From assembly GCA_028692275.1 (NCBI GenBank), contig JAQUXR010000007.1, positions 31,228 through 95,227 of the forward strand: a DNA stretch of 64,000 nt. The letters run 5' to 3'. Below the pieces are notes generated by a model. The model did not search any database. It had not been told where the DNA came from and worked only from the letters and a program-made list of their open reading frames with translations. The position numbers and the translations under genes were made by a program. Of this stretch, positions 16,399-25,658 are shown in pieces. Position 1 is the stretch's first letter. The number at the start of each line of letters is the position of its first letter. This DNA comes from Frisingicoccus sp009929615. GTDB lineage: Bacteria > Bacillota > Clostridia > Lachnospirales > Lachnospiraceae.

Positions 16399-18492
16399 AT
16401 GGCAAAAGAGTACAAGAGTTATTCGATGGAACTTGCAGGAAGAACCCTGCGTGTGGATATCGACAGAGTTGCTAAACAGGCAAACGGCGCAGCATTTATG
16501 CATTATGGGGATACAGTTATCCTTTCCACTGCAACAGCTTCAGAAAAACCAAGAGATGGAATTGATTTCTTCCCTTTGAGTGTTGAATTTGAAGAAAAGA
16601 TGTATTCCGTTGGAAAGATTCCTGGAGGTTTTAATAAAAGAGAGGGTAAAGCCAGTGAACATTCTGTATTGACTTCCCGTGTTATTGACCGTCCAATGCG
16701 TCCTTTATTCCCAAAGGATTATAGAAATGATGTAACATTGAACAATCTGATTATGAGCGTTGATCCTGATGCGAATCCAGAAGTTGTAGCTATGCTTGGT
16801 TCTTCCATCGCTGTAGCTATTTCTGATATTCCTTTTGATGGTCCTATCGCTGCAACCCAGATGGGCCTCGTTGACGGAAAATTAGTTGTTAATCCAACTG
16901 CTGATGAAAAAGCAAATTCTGACATGGCTTTAACAGTTGCTTCAACTCGTGAAAAAGTTATTATGATTGAAGCTTCTGCAAATGAAGTTCCGGAAGATAA
17001 GATGACAGAAGCTATTTTTGCAGCTCATGAGATGAATCAGGAAGTTATCAAATTTATCGATACAATCGTTGCTGAATGCGGTAAAGAGAAACATAGCTAT
17101 ACAAGTTGTTCTGTACCAGAAGAATTATTTGCTGCTATTAAAGAAATCATTCCTCCGGCAGAGATGGAAGAAGCTGTATTTACGGATGAGAAACAGGTTC
17201 GTGATGAGAACATCCGTCAGATTAAAGACAGATTAGCAGAAGCTTTTGCTGATAACGAAGAATGGCTTGAATTAATTGGTGAGGCTGTATATCAGTATCA
17301 GAAAAAGACAGTTCGTAAGATGATTCTTAAAGATCATAAGCGTCCGGACGGCCGTGCATTGAACCAGATTCGTCCACTTGCAGCAGAAGTAGATTTACTT
17401 CCTAGAGTTCATGGATCTGCTATGTTCACTCGTGGACAAACTCAGATTTGTACCGTAACAACACTTGCTCCTTTATCTGAAGCACAGCGTGTTGACGGAC
17501 TTGATGCAGCAGTGACATCTAAACGTTATATGCATCATTATAATTTCCCGTCATACTCCGTTGGTGAGACAAAACCATCCAGAGGACCGGGACGTCGTGA
17601 AATCGGTCATGGAGCATTGGCAGAGAAAGCATTGCTTCCTGTACTTCCAAGTACTGAAGAATTCCCATATGCAATCCGTACCGTTTCTGAGACATTTGAA
17701 TCGAATGGTTCAACTTCCCAGGCAAGTGTATGTGCATCAACAATGTCTCTGATGGCAGCTGGTGTACCGATTAAGAAACAGGTTGCCGGAATTTCTGCAG
17801 GCCTTGTGACTGGTGATACAGATGATGATTATGTTGTATTGACAGATATCCAGGGATTGGAAGATTTCTTTGGTGACATGGACTTTAAAGTAGCCGGTAC
17901 ACATGATGGTATTACAGCTATTCAGATGGATATTAAGATTCATGGTCTGACTCGTCCGATTATTGAAGAAGCTATCCGTCGCACAAAAGAAGCCCGTGAA
18001 TATATTATTAACGAAGTTCTTACTCCGGCGATTGCTGAACCTCGTAAAGAAGTTGGCGAGTACGCACCAAAGATTACTCAGATTATGATTAATCCACAGA
18101 AGATTGGTGAAGTTGTTGGCGCTAAGGGTAAAGTAATCAACCAGATTATTGAAGAAACAGGCGTTAAAATTGACATCACTGATGATGGAGCTGTTTCCAT
18201 CTGCGGTTTAGAAAAAGACAACATCAACAAGGCAATCGAGATGATTGAGATGATTACTTCTGAATTCGAAGAAGGCAAGATTTACGAAGGTAAAGTTGTA
18301 AGCATCAAAGATTTCGGTGCATTCCTTGAATTCGCTCCGGGTAAAGAAGGTATGGTTCATATCTCTAAATTGGATAGCAAACGTGTCAATAAAGTAGAAG
18401 ACGTTTTATCCATGGGTGAAGTCATTAAGGTTAAATGCCTTGGAAAAGATAAAATGGGTCGTATCAGCTTCAGCAAAAAAGATGCTGAATAA
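16399..18492 (+). CDS. pnp: polyribonucleotide nucleotidyltransferase (PNPase)
   Basis: PNPase degrades RNA 3' to 5' by phosphorolysis. I start at 16399 (MAKEYKSYSM), 7 bases after AAGGAG; an ATG 6 bases earlier lies too close to it. The 697-residue product has two RNase PH domains (first with FNKREGKASE, second with FTRGQTQ and the catalytic-region GDTDDDYVV), a KH domain near residue 555-615 (GAKGKVINQI) and an S1 domain at the C-terminus (GKVVSIKDFGAFLEF). Trimeric and cytoplasmic. Preceded by a long leader hairpin, followed by a strong terminator. Confidence 0.98.
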   Translation: MAKEYKSYSMELAGRTLRVDIDRVAKQANGAAFMHYGDTVILSTATASEKPRDGIDFFPLSVEFEEKMYSVGKIPGGFNKREGKASEHSVLTSRVIDRPMRPLFPKDYRNDVTLNNLIMSVDPDANPEVVAMLGSSIAVAISDIPFDGPIAATQMGLVDGKLVVNPTADEKANSDMALTVASTREKVIMIEASANEVPEDKMTEAIFAAHEMNQEVIKFIDTIVAECGKEKHSYTSCSVPEELFAAIKEIIPPAEMEEAVFTDEKQVRDENIRQIKDRLAEAFADNEEWLELIGEAVYQYQKKTVRKMILKDHKRPDGRALNQIRPLAAEVDLLPRVHGSAMFTRGQTQICTVTTLAPLSEAQRVDGLDAAVTSKRYMHHYNFPSYSVGETKPSRGPGRREIGHGALAEKALLPVLPSTEEFPYAIRTVSETFESNGSTSQASVCASTMSLMAAGVPIKKQVAGISAGLVTGDTDDDYVVLTDIQGLEDFFGDMDFKVAGTHDGITAIQMDIKIHGLTRPIIEEAIRRTKEAREYIINEVLTPAIAEPRKEVGEYAPKITQIMINPQKIGEVVGAKGKVINQIIEETGVKIDITDDGAVSICGLEKDNINKAIEMIEMITSEFEEGKIYEGKVVSIKDFGAFLEFAPGKEGMVHISKLDSKRVNKVEDVLSMGEVIKVKCLGKDKMGRISFSKKDAE

Positions 18493-18517
18493 GTAAAAGT
18501 ATAGCCTTAGAGAGAAT

Positions 18518-18568
18518 CCGGCTGTTCTTAGAAAGTTTTTTGAGCTTTTTAGGACAGCCGGTTTTTTT
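18518..18568 (+). terminator. pnp terminator
   Basis: CCGGCTGTTCT / AGGACAGCCGG arms (one G-U-type pair) around a loop of about 21 bases, then eight T residues. Confidence 0.85.
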
Positions 18569-18708
18569 TATGCGATGAGAGATTTCTTTGAATTCTTATT
18601 TATTGAAAATGTCGAAATTATCCAGATATATGCCCTTGTATATTGGATGATTTTACTGTAAAATATAGCTATATGAACAAATGGAGATAAAGAAGGTAGG
18701 CAGAATTA

Positions 18709-19749
18709 ATGAAAACACGAATATGTCCTTTATGCGATCAACCGATGAAAAAACCACATCATTGTGATAATTGTAATTCTTTCATCTGGAAACCGAATTA
18801 CATAGATATTCATTATAGTTCAGATGTAATGAGCGGAGATGACTGCTCCTATGATGCAATGCCTCATAAGTATGACTATCATGATGATGGGACAGTGACG
18901 ATGACGCCGGAGCAGCAAGAAGACTATGGAAGACCGGTGAAGCCGAAACGAAATTCTCGGGTGGATGAAGGTTATACACCGGCTGAAAACTATGCACCGA
19001 ATGAAACTTTTGAACCTAAGAAGGTGAGAAAGCCCCGCAGCGGTAAGATGATAACGATTATTGTCGTAGTGCTTATTTTATTAACGGTTCTGCCGGAGAT
19101 TATTATGGGCATTGTCGGCGTAATACGTTCAGAAAACATGAATGATGAGAATCCTGGAATCATCTTTGACGGAGATGACGAGGATGATTTGGATTTTGAT
19201 TATGATAGTTCGTCGAATGAAAAGGAATTTACAGATGAGGAGGTGATTGCACAAGGAGAGGAATGTAATGGCAGCTACCACATGGATATCACGGCTGAAG
19301 AATTTTTCAAAGTGATGGAGCCTGCACTTGACAAACTGGATGTAGATACAGCAGATTATAATGAATCATCGAATAATCATGCTTATATTTATGGCAGTAC
19401 GACATCAACCTATTACGACACAGACCGGATGTATCAGTTAGATGATTCTGTCGGTTATTATTATGACGTCATATGGGATACGGTCAGCGGAAGGCTTCAT
19501 GATGTGGGATTTAATGTTACCAGCAGAGATGGGACTGAAGCGTTTTTCGAAGCAACGATGGAGGCCCTGACAGGTGATGGAGAAAGTTTCATGGATGAAT
19601 TCAAAAAGAACCGTGAAACAGCAGAAGAAGAGACCTATGTTTTTTATAACACAGATGAATATGAAGTATACATTAATTATACTGACTATTCTGACGATGG
19701 TTCCGGGTCAGAAGTTTCATATTATATCTCAATTACCCAAGCTATGTAA
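18709..19749 (+). CDS. zinc-ribbon, single-pass membrane protein of unknown function
   Basis: I do not recognise a named family. The 346-residue protein starts with a short zinc ribbon (Cys6, Cys9, Cys19, Cys22 in CPLCDQP and HHCDNCNSF), continues through a hydrophilic Tyr/Pro/Glu-rich linker to about residue 108, and then has one strong membrane segment around residues 115-138 after KPRSGK. An acidic stretch (DGDDEDDLDFDYD) follows, and the C-terminal ~170 residues, presumably extracytoplasmic by the positive-inside rule, form a soluble domain rich in Tyr, Asp and Thr. This layout, zinc ribbon inside and sensor-like domain outside, is common in Clostridia. RBS AAGAAGGTAGG. It is a single-gene unit between pnp and nifJ. 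Confidence 0.8.
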   Translation: MKTRICPLCDQPMKKPHHCDNCNSFIWKPNYIDIHYSSDVMSGDDCSYDAMPHKYDYHDDGTVTMTPEQQEDYGRPVKPKRNSRVDEGYTPAENYAPNETFEPKKVRKPRSGKMITIIVVVLILLTVLPEIIMGIVGVIRSENMNDENPGIIFDGDDEDDLDFDYDSSSNEKEFTDEEVIAQGEECNGSYHMDITAEEFFKVMEPALDKLDVDTADYNESSNNHAYIYGSTTSTYYDTDRMYQLDDSVGYYYDVIWDTVSGRLHDVGFNVTSRDGTEAFFEATMEALTGDGESFMDEFKKNRETAEEETYVFYNTDEYEVYINYTDYSDDGSGSEVSYYISITQAM

Positions 19750-19818
19750 ATTGATTTTGGGATTGTCTTGAAATATGAACAATTTTTCCACGTCTATTCC
19801 TTGACTTGATTGTTCAAC

Positions 19819-19847
19819 TTGTATTAAAATAACTATTGGAATATAAT
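19819..19847 (+). promoter_or_regulatory. nifJ promoter
   Basis: TTGTAT (19819-19824), 17-bp spacer, TATAAT (19842-19847). A second set, TTGACT (19801) with TAAAAT (19825-19830), overlaps it, so the gene may have tandem starts, which fits a highly expressed enzyme. Confidence 0.7.
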
Positions 19848-19896
19848 GCGTACAGCATTATTATATGCTACACAAATGAAAGGAGATTTTTTCAAA

Positions 19897-22800
19897 ATGG
19901 CAAAAGTTATGAAAACTATGGATGGTAACACTGCAGCTGCATGGACTTCTTATGCGTTTACTGAAGTTGCTGGTATCTTCCCAATCACACCATCCTCACC
20001 AATGGCCGAAGTTACAGACGAATGGGCTGCAAACGGCAGAAAGAATATTTTCGGACAGACTGTAAAAGTTGTAGAGATGCAGTCCGAGGGAGGAGCTTCC
20101 GGTACAGTACACGGTTCTCTTTCAACAGGTGCTTTAACAACAACTTACACAGCTTCTCAGGGTCTTCTTCTTATGATCCCGAATATGTACAAAATTGCCG
20201 GCGAGATGCTTCCTAGTGTATTCCATGTAAGTGCCAGAGCTTTGGCAACACATGCATTGAATATCTTCGGTGACCACACAGACGTTATGGCTTGTCGTCA
20301 GACAGGTTTCGCTATGCTGTGTTCAAGCTCCGTTCAGGAAGTTATGGACCTTGCTGCAGTAGCACATCTTGCTGCTCTTAAAGGCCGTGTACCATTCCTT
20401 CATTTCTTTGATGGTTTCCGTACATCTCATGAAATTCAGAAAGTTGAATGTACAGACTATGATGAATTAGCTAAGTTAGTTGATTACGATGCACTTGCTG
20501 AATTCAGAAAAGCATCCCTGAATCCGGAACATCCAGTAGTAAGAGGTACAGCACAGAACCCAGATATCTTCATGCAGGGTTGTGAAGCTCGTAACCGTTT
20601 CTACGATGCTCTTCCAGAAATCGTTGAAGAATACATGGAAAAAGTCAGCACTATGACTGGCCGTGATTACAAATTATTCAACTACTATGGCGATCCTCAG
20701 GCTGACAGAGTTATTGTTGCTATGGGCTCCATCTGTGATGCAGCTGAAGAAACAATCGACTACTTAATGGCTAAGGGCGAAAAAGTTGGTATGGTTCAGA
20801 TTCATCTGTACAGACCATTTAAAGAAGAAGCATTCCTTGCAGCTATCCCTGCAACAGCTACTAAAATTGCTGTACTTGACAGAGATAAAGAGAATGGTGC
20901 TATCGGTGAACCAGTATATCTGGATACATTGGGCGCATTCTACAGAGCTGGAAAACAGGCTACAGTTGTTGGCGGACGTTACGGTCTTGGTTCTAAAGAC
21001 GTTACTCCTTCACAGATTATTTCTGTATTCGAAAACCTGAAACTTGAAGCTCCAAAGAATAACTTCACAATGGGTATCATCGATGATGTTACTAATCTGT
21101 CACTTCCACTTATTCCAGAAGTTGATGTTGCTGGCGAAGGCACAACAAGCTGTAAATTCTGGGGACTTGGTGCAGATGGTACTGTTGGTGCTAACAAGAA
21201 CTCCATCAAGATCATTGGTGACCATACAGACATGTATGCTCAGGCATATTTCCACTATGATTCCAAAAAATCCGGTGGTGTTACACAGTCTCATTTACGT
21301 TTTGGTAAAAAACCAATCCGTTCTACATACCTTGTTAAGACAGCTGACTTTGTCGCTTGTCATAACGAAGCATACATCAACCTCTATGATATGTTAGATG
21401 ATATCAAAGAAGGCGGTACATTCCTGTTTAATACAGAATGGGCTCCTGAAGAGCTTGATGCTAACTTACCAGCAAACGTTAAGAGAGCACTTGCTAAGAA
21501 AAACGTTAAGTTCTACACAATCAACGCTACAAAGATTGCAAGAGAACTTGGTCTTGGTAATCGTACAAACTCTGTACTTCAGGCTGCATTCTTCAAATTG
21601 GCAAACATTATTCCAATCGACGATGCAGTTAAATACATGAAAGAAGCAATCGTTAAATCCTATGGTAAAAAGGGTGAAGCTATCGTTAACATGAACTACG
21701 CAGCAGTAGATGCTGGTGTTGATGGTGCGGTAGAAGTTAAAGTTCCAGCTGAATGGGCTAACGCTGAAGACGTTGCTGCAACTAATGTAAGAGAAGTTCC
21801 AGAATTCGTTAAGAATATTGTTCAGCCTATGAACGCTTGTAAAGGTGATGATCTTCCAGTTAGTATGTATCTTGGAAGAGAAGATGGACATTTTGAATTA
21901 GGAACAGCAGCATACGAAAAACGTGGTGTTGCATCTATGGTTCCAGCATGGGATGCTTCTAAATGTATCCAGTGTAACCAGTGTTCTTATGTATGTCCTC
22001 ATGCAACAATCCGTCCAGTTCTTTTAACAGCTGAAGAGAATGCAGCAGCACCTGCTGGATTTGGCGCAGTAGCTGGTAAAGGTAAAGGCGTTGATCAGTT
22101 CATGTTCAAGATGCAGGTATCTCCACTTGACTGTCTTGGATGTGGAAGCTGTGTAAATGTTTGTCCTTCTAAGGAAAAAGCATTAACAATGGTTCCATCT
22201 CATGATGCAGAAGCAGAAGCAGCTAACTGGGATTATGCAATGACAGTATCCAAGAAAGAAAATCCATTGGATAAATATACTGTTAAAGGCAGCCAGTTCG
22301 AACAGCCATTACTTGAGTTCTCCGGAGCTTGTGCAGGTTGTGGTGAAACACCTTATGCAAAATTAATCACACAGTTATTTGGTGATCGTATGTATGTAGC
22401 TAATGCTACTGGATGTTCCTCTATCTGGGGTGCTTCCACACCATCTATGCCTTATACAACAAACGAAAAAGGACAGGGCCCTGCATGGAGCAACTCCTTA
22501 TTCGAAGATAATGCTGAATTTGGTTTAGGTATGTTTATCGGCCAGAAACAGCGTAGAGAAGGTCTTCGCGACACAGTTAAAGCTGCAGCAGAAAAAGCTA
22601 CGGGCTCTGTAAAAGATGCTATGGAAGCTTGGCTTGCAACTATGAACGATGGCGAAGCATCTAAAGCTACATCTGCAGCATTATTAGCAGCTGTTAAAGA
22701 TTGCAAGTGTGATGGCGAAGTTAAAGCTGCATGCGAAACAATCGAAGCAAATGCTGACTTGCTCGTTAAGAAATCACAGTGGATCTTCGGTGGTGACGGA

Positions 22801-23421
22801 TGGGCATACGATATCGGATACGGCGGCTTAGACCATGTTTTAGCTTCCGGCGAAGATGTTAATGTATTCGTTTACGATACAGAAGTTTACTCTAATACAG
22901 GTGGTCAGGCTTCTAAATCTACACCAATGGGTGCTGTTGCTAAATTCGCAGCTTCCGGTAAGAAACAGAAGAAGAAAGACCTTGGTATGATGGCTGTTGC
23001 TTACGGTTATGTATATGTAGCAGAAGTTGCTATGGGTGCAAACCAGGCTCAGTTAGTTAAAGCTTTGAAAGAAGCTGAAAGCTATCCAGGTCCATCCTTA
23101 ATCATTGGTTATGCTCCATGTATCAACCATGGTATTAAAGGTGGTATGAGCGGTGCTCAGACAAGAATCAAAGAAGCTGTTGCTTGTGGATACTGGCATA
23201 TGTGGAGATTCAACCCAATGCTTAAAGCAGAAGGAAAGAATCCATTTATCCTTGATTCCACTAAAGAGCCTACAGGAAGCTTCAGAGACTTCATCCTGAG
23301 CGAAGTTCGTTATTCTTCCTTACAGAGAACATTCCCAGAAATCGCTGAAGAAATGTTCCAGAAGAACGAAGCTGACGCTAAAGAAAGACTTGCTGGCTAT
23401 ATCAAAATGGCTGCTGAATAA
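19897..23421 (+). CDS. nifJ: pyruvate:ferredoxin (flavodoxin) oxidoreductase
   Basis: This single-chain PFOR of 1174 residues turns pyruvate and CoA into acetyl-CoA, CO2 and reduced ferredoxin, the central step of clostridial fermentation. I start at 19897 (MAKVMKTMDGNTAAAW), with AAAGGAGA upstream; an earlier in-frame ATG at 19846 lies in the promoter. Domain order: pyrimidine-binding domain with the substrate loop GIFPITPSSPMAE, domain II, gamma domain, an 8Fe ferredoxin domain (CIQCNQCSYVCPH near 689 and CLGCGSCVNVCP near 745), then the ThDP domain (GACAGCGETPYAKL, GGDGWAYDIGYGG near 965, SNTGGQASKSTP). Codon use is strongly biased, as expected for an abundant protein. Monocistronic. Confidence 0.98.
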   Translation: MAKVMKTMDGNTAAAWTSYAFTEVAGIFPITPSSPMAEVTDEWAANGRKNIFGQTVKVVEMQSEGGASGTVHGSLSTGALTTTYTASQGLLLMIPNMYKIAGEMLPSVFHVSARALATHALNIFGDHTDVMACRQTGFAMLCSSSVQEVMDLAAVAHLAALKGRVPFLHFFDGFRTSHEIQKVECTDYDELAKLVDYDALAEFRKASLNPEHPVVRGTAQNPDIFMQGCEARNRFYDALPEIVEEYMEKVSTMTGRDYKLFNYYGDPQADRVIVAMGSICDAAEETIDYLMAKGEKVGMVQIHLYRPFKEEAFLAAIPATATKIAVLDRDKENGAIGEPVYLDTLGAFYRAGKQATVVGGRYGLGSKDVTPSQIISVFENLKLEAPKNNFTMGIIDDVTNLSLPLIPEVDVAGEGTTSCKFWGLGADGTVGANKNSIKIIGDHTDMYAQAYFHYDSKKSGGVTQSHLRFGKKPIRSTYLVKTADFVACHNEAYINLYDMLDDIKEGGTFLFNTEWAPEELDANLPANVKRALAKKNVKFYTINATKIARELGLGNRTNSVLQAAFFKLANIIPIDDAVKYMKEAIVKSYGKKGEAIVNMNYAAVDAGVDGAVEVKVPAEWANAEDVAATNVREVPEFVKNIVQPMNACKGDDLPVSMYLGREDGHFELGTAAYEKRGVASMVPAWDASKCIQCNQCSYVCPHATIRPVLLTAEENAAAPAGFGAVAGKGKGVDQFMFKMQVSPLDCLGCGSCVNVCPSKEKALTMVPSHDAEAEAANWDYAMTVSKKENPLDKYTVKGSQFEQPLLEFSGACAGCGETPYAKLITQLFGDRMYVANATGCSSIWGASTPSMPYTTNEKGQGPAWSNSLFEDNAEFGLGMFIGQKQRREGLRDTVKAAAEKATGSVKDAMEAWLATMNDGEASKATSAALLAAVKDCKCDGEVKAACETIEANADLLVKKSQWIFGGDGWAYDIGYGGLDHVLASGEDVNVFVYDTEVYSNTGGQASKSTPMGAVAKFAASGKKQKKKDLGMMAVAYGYVYVAEVAMGANQAQLVKALKEAESYPGPSLIIGYAPCINHGIKGGMSGAQTRIKEAVACGYWHMWRFNPMLKAEGKNPFILDSTKEPTGSFRDFILSEVRYSSLQRTFPEIAEEMFQKNEADAKERLAGYIKMAAE

Positions 23422-23459
23422 TTCAATAGTTATTTAGATATACGTGGTTAAATAAAAGA

Positions 23460-23491
23460 GACACCGTCTGGTTTTCCAGACGGTGTCTTTT
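23460..23491. terminator. bidirectional terminator between nifJ and lipoprotein gene
   Basis: Perfect 12-base stem GACACCGTCTGG / CCAGACGGTGTC, TTTT loop, flanked by AAAAGA on one side and TTTTGTT on the other, so it can serve both converging genes. Confidence 0.9.
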
Positions 23492-23508
23492 GTTGTTAAA
23501 GGCAGTTG

Positions 23509-23889
23509 TTATTGACCGCTTTCGGCGGATTCGCTTTCAAACCCATTAATACCGGGCATAGCTGCTTTTTCCTGGTCAAATATGGATTTTTCTGAATTAT
23601 CTTTGTCTCTTAAATAAGCCCCCATGAGTTTATCTTCGCGGTACCGAAGGATAGCAGTTGTGCCGTCAGCCAGACTGTAGACTTCAATATTTTCATGTTC
23701 AGCCAGACTTTTGTCGCTTGTGCCGAGTAAATCTTCAATATCGGTCCGTGCCATTCCGGAATATAAGCCCTGAACATGTTCTGAGGTCAGGTCGGTCCGT
23801 GCCTGTGTGCCGGCAGTATCCGCCTTTCCACAGCCAGTGAGAAGAAATATGGTAAGGAATGAGAGAAAAATGAAAAGTTCTTTTTTCAT
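23509..23889 (-). CDS. small lipoprotein with BLIP/SmpA-like domain
   Basis: A 126-residue protein with a lipoprotein signal: MKKELFIFLSFLTIFLL followed by TGC, with Cys20 as the lipidation site. The mature part holds one short repeat-like domain (residues ~40-95: GLYSGMARTDIEDLLGTSD ... YSLADGTTAILRYREDKLMG), which resembles the SmpA/OmlA and beta-lactamase-inhibitor-like fold, where a Gly-x-Ser/Met-x-x-x-(D/E)(V/I) turn is followed by a Tyr- and Gly-containing hairpin. It should be anchored outside the cytoplasmic membrane. The function is unknown. AGGAGGT lies upstream. Confidence 0.85.
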   Translation of the reverse strand: MKKELFIFLSFLTIFLLTGCGKADTAGTQARTDLTSEHVQGLYSGMARTDIEDLLGTSDKSLAEHENIEVYSLADGTTAILRYREDKLMGAYLRDKDNSEKSIFDQEKAAMPGINGFESESAESGQ

Positions 23890-23946
23890 AAAAGTACCTC
23901 CTGAATTAGATTAAAAGATAGTACTAGTATGGACTTTTACAAAAAA

Positions 23947-23988
23947 AATATGAGTGTCTTTATTTTTTATAACAAAGACACTCATATT
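23947..23988 (-). terminator. terminator of the DUF1846 gene
   Basis: Perfect 15-base stem AATATGAGTGTCTTT / AAAGACACTCATATT, 12-base loop; on the minus strand it is followed by a long T run. Confidence 0.9.
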
Positions 23989-23989
23989 T

Positions 23990-25498
23990 TTAGTTATAGG
24001 ACAAACTATCTGATGGATAGAATGGGTCACAGGTGACATCGATACCAAGTTTTCGAAGAGTCTGCTCATCGTTTCGGGTCAGCATAATCGTTGAGTGGGC
24101 CTGAAGACCACGAAGCTTGCTGAGACTCTCCATAGCAACCTGAGCAACGGGATTCGTCACAGCACTGATACTCAAAGCAATTAAAATTTCTTCGCTGTTC
24201 AGTGCAGAATATTTATTATGAAGATGGTCTTTCTTCAAATGAATCATAGGTTCTAAAATATTATGGGAGATTAGTGGAATTTCGTCAGCAATGCCGGATA
24301 AGGATTTGATGGCATTTAAAATCATAGCACTGCAGGCTCCCATGAGTTCGGATTTGCGTCCGGTAATAATCGGACCATTTTCTGGCAATTGAATCGATGT
24401 TACAGAGCATATATCATTATTAATGAGGATGCCTTTGTACTTATCCGCTAATTCCCTGGCAGGTGTGACAACGGAACGGTCTTCTTGCTTTAAACCCATA
24501 TTTTCCATAATCAAATTCATGCGCTGCATAACATCTTCGTTAATCAGACCTTTTTTATAATCACAGACGGTTTTGAAATAACGTCGGATGATTTCCTGCC
24601 TTGAAGCTTCCTGAACAATATCGTCATTGATAATACCGAATCCAATGCGGTTAACGCCCATATCTGTTGGCGATTTATAAACAGAAGGCATATTTGTGAT
24701 ACGTTCAATAATGCGGCGGACAACAGGGAACATCTCCAAATCACGATTGTAGTTAACGGCAGTTACACCATAAACATCAAGGTGGAAGGAGTCTATCATA
24801 TTCACATCTTTTAAATCGACGGTAGCAGCTTCATAGGCTACATTCAGAGGATGCTTCAGAGGAACGTTCCACACAGGAAATGTTTCAAACTTAGAGTAGC
24901 CGGCAAATTTCCCAAGGCGATGCTCGTGATAAAGCTGGTTAAGGCAGGTGGCTAATTTACCGCTGCCTGGGCCGGGTGCAGTAACAACGACAATCGGCTT
25001 GGTTGTTGTGATATATGGATTACGTCCATAGCCTTCGGCACTTACAATGGTATCCACATCCGTCGGATAGCCGGGAATAGCTTCATGTGTGTAGACTTTG
25101 ATATTACGGCGTTCTAATTTGTTAATAAAAACAGTTGTTGCCGGCTGGCCGCTGAAACGGGTAATAACAACACTGTTGACCTCTAATCCGTATTCACGCA
25201 GGTCATCAATGAGACGAAGAACATCCATATCATAAGTGATTCCAAAATCTCCACGGATTTTATTACGTTCAATGTCTCCGGCATAGACGCAGATTATAAT
25301 TTCCGACTGGTCCTTTAACTGCTGAAGTAATTTGATTTTTGCATTTTCATCAAATCCCGGAAGAACTCGTTTGGCATGCAGGTCGGAAATGAGCTTTCCA
25401 CCAAATTCCAGATAGAGTTTGTCATAATTGTTGACGCGTTCCAGAATATATTTGGATTGTTCGGAAATATATTTTTCCGGGTCAAATCCCTTTTTCAT
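23990..25498 (-). CDS. DUF1846 (UPF0371) family protein
   Basis: The 502-residue product matches the DUF1846/UPF0371 family: KGFDPEKYISEQSKYILERV at the N-terminus, LISDLHAKRVLPGFD, IVVVTAPGPGSGKLATCLNQ and PVWNVPLKHPLNVAYEAATVDL. APGPGSGK looks like a phosphate-binding loop, so a nucleotide is likely bound, but no function is established that I know of. The start is placed at 25498 (MKKGFDPEKY), with AGGGGGAT upstream; the longer reading frame has no ribosome binding site. Cytoplasmic, single-gene unit with its own promoter and terminator. Confidence 0.92.
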   Translation of the reverse strand: MKKGFDPEKYISEQSKYILERVNNYDKLYLEFGGKLISDLHAKRVLPGFDENAKIKLLQQLKDQSEIIICVYAGDIERNKIRGDFGITYDMDVLRLIDDLREYGLEVNSVVITRFSGQPATTVFINKLERRNIKVYTHEAIPGYPTDVDTIVSAEGYGRNPYITTTKPIVVVTAPGPGSGKLATCLNQLYHEHRLGKFAGYSKFETFPVWNVPLKHPLNVAYEAATVDLKDVNMIDSFHLDVYGVTAVNYNRDLEMFPVVRRIIERITNMPSVYKSPTDMGVNRIGFGIINDDIVQEASRQEIIRRYFKTVCDYKKGLINEDVMQRMNLIMENMGLKQEDRSVVTPARELADKYKGILINNDICSVTSIQLPENGPIITGRKSELMGACSAMILNAIKSLSGIADEIPLISHNILEPMIHLKKDHLHNKYSALNSEEILIALSISAVTNPVAQVAMESLSKLRGLQAHSTIMLTRNDEQTLRKLGIDVTCDPFYPSDSLSYN

Positions 25499-25539
25499 AA
25501 GTTTATCCCCCTGTATGTAAAAAATTAACATTCAAAAAC

Positions 25540-25569
25540 AGTATATCATAAAGGACACCCGGTATACAA
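25540..25569 (-). promoter_or_regulatory. promoter of the DUF1846 gene
   Basis: Minus strand: TTGTAT (25569-25564), 18-bp spacer, TGaTATACT extended -10 (TATACT at 25545-25540). Confidence 0.65.
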
Positions 25570-25614
25570 TTCGGACTTGGTAAAATTCTACTGTTATTTT
25601 AAGGAAATTTATAG

Positions 25615-25633
25615 TATACTTTTATGCTATAAG
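25615..25633 (+). promoter_or_regulatory. probable promoter of the M16 protease operon
   Basis: Two candidate -10 elements: TATACT at 25615-25620 and TGcTATAAG (extended type) at 25626-25633. No strong -35. The operon start codon is at 25659. Confidence 0.4.
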
Positions 25634-25658
25634 GAAATTAGATAATTGAGGTATAAGA

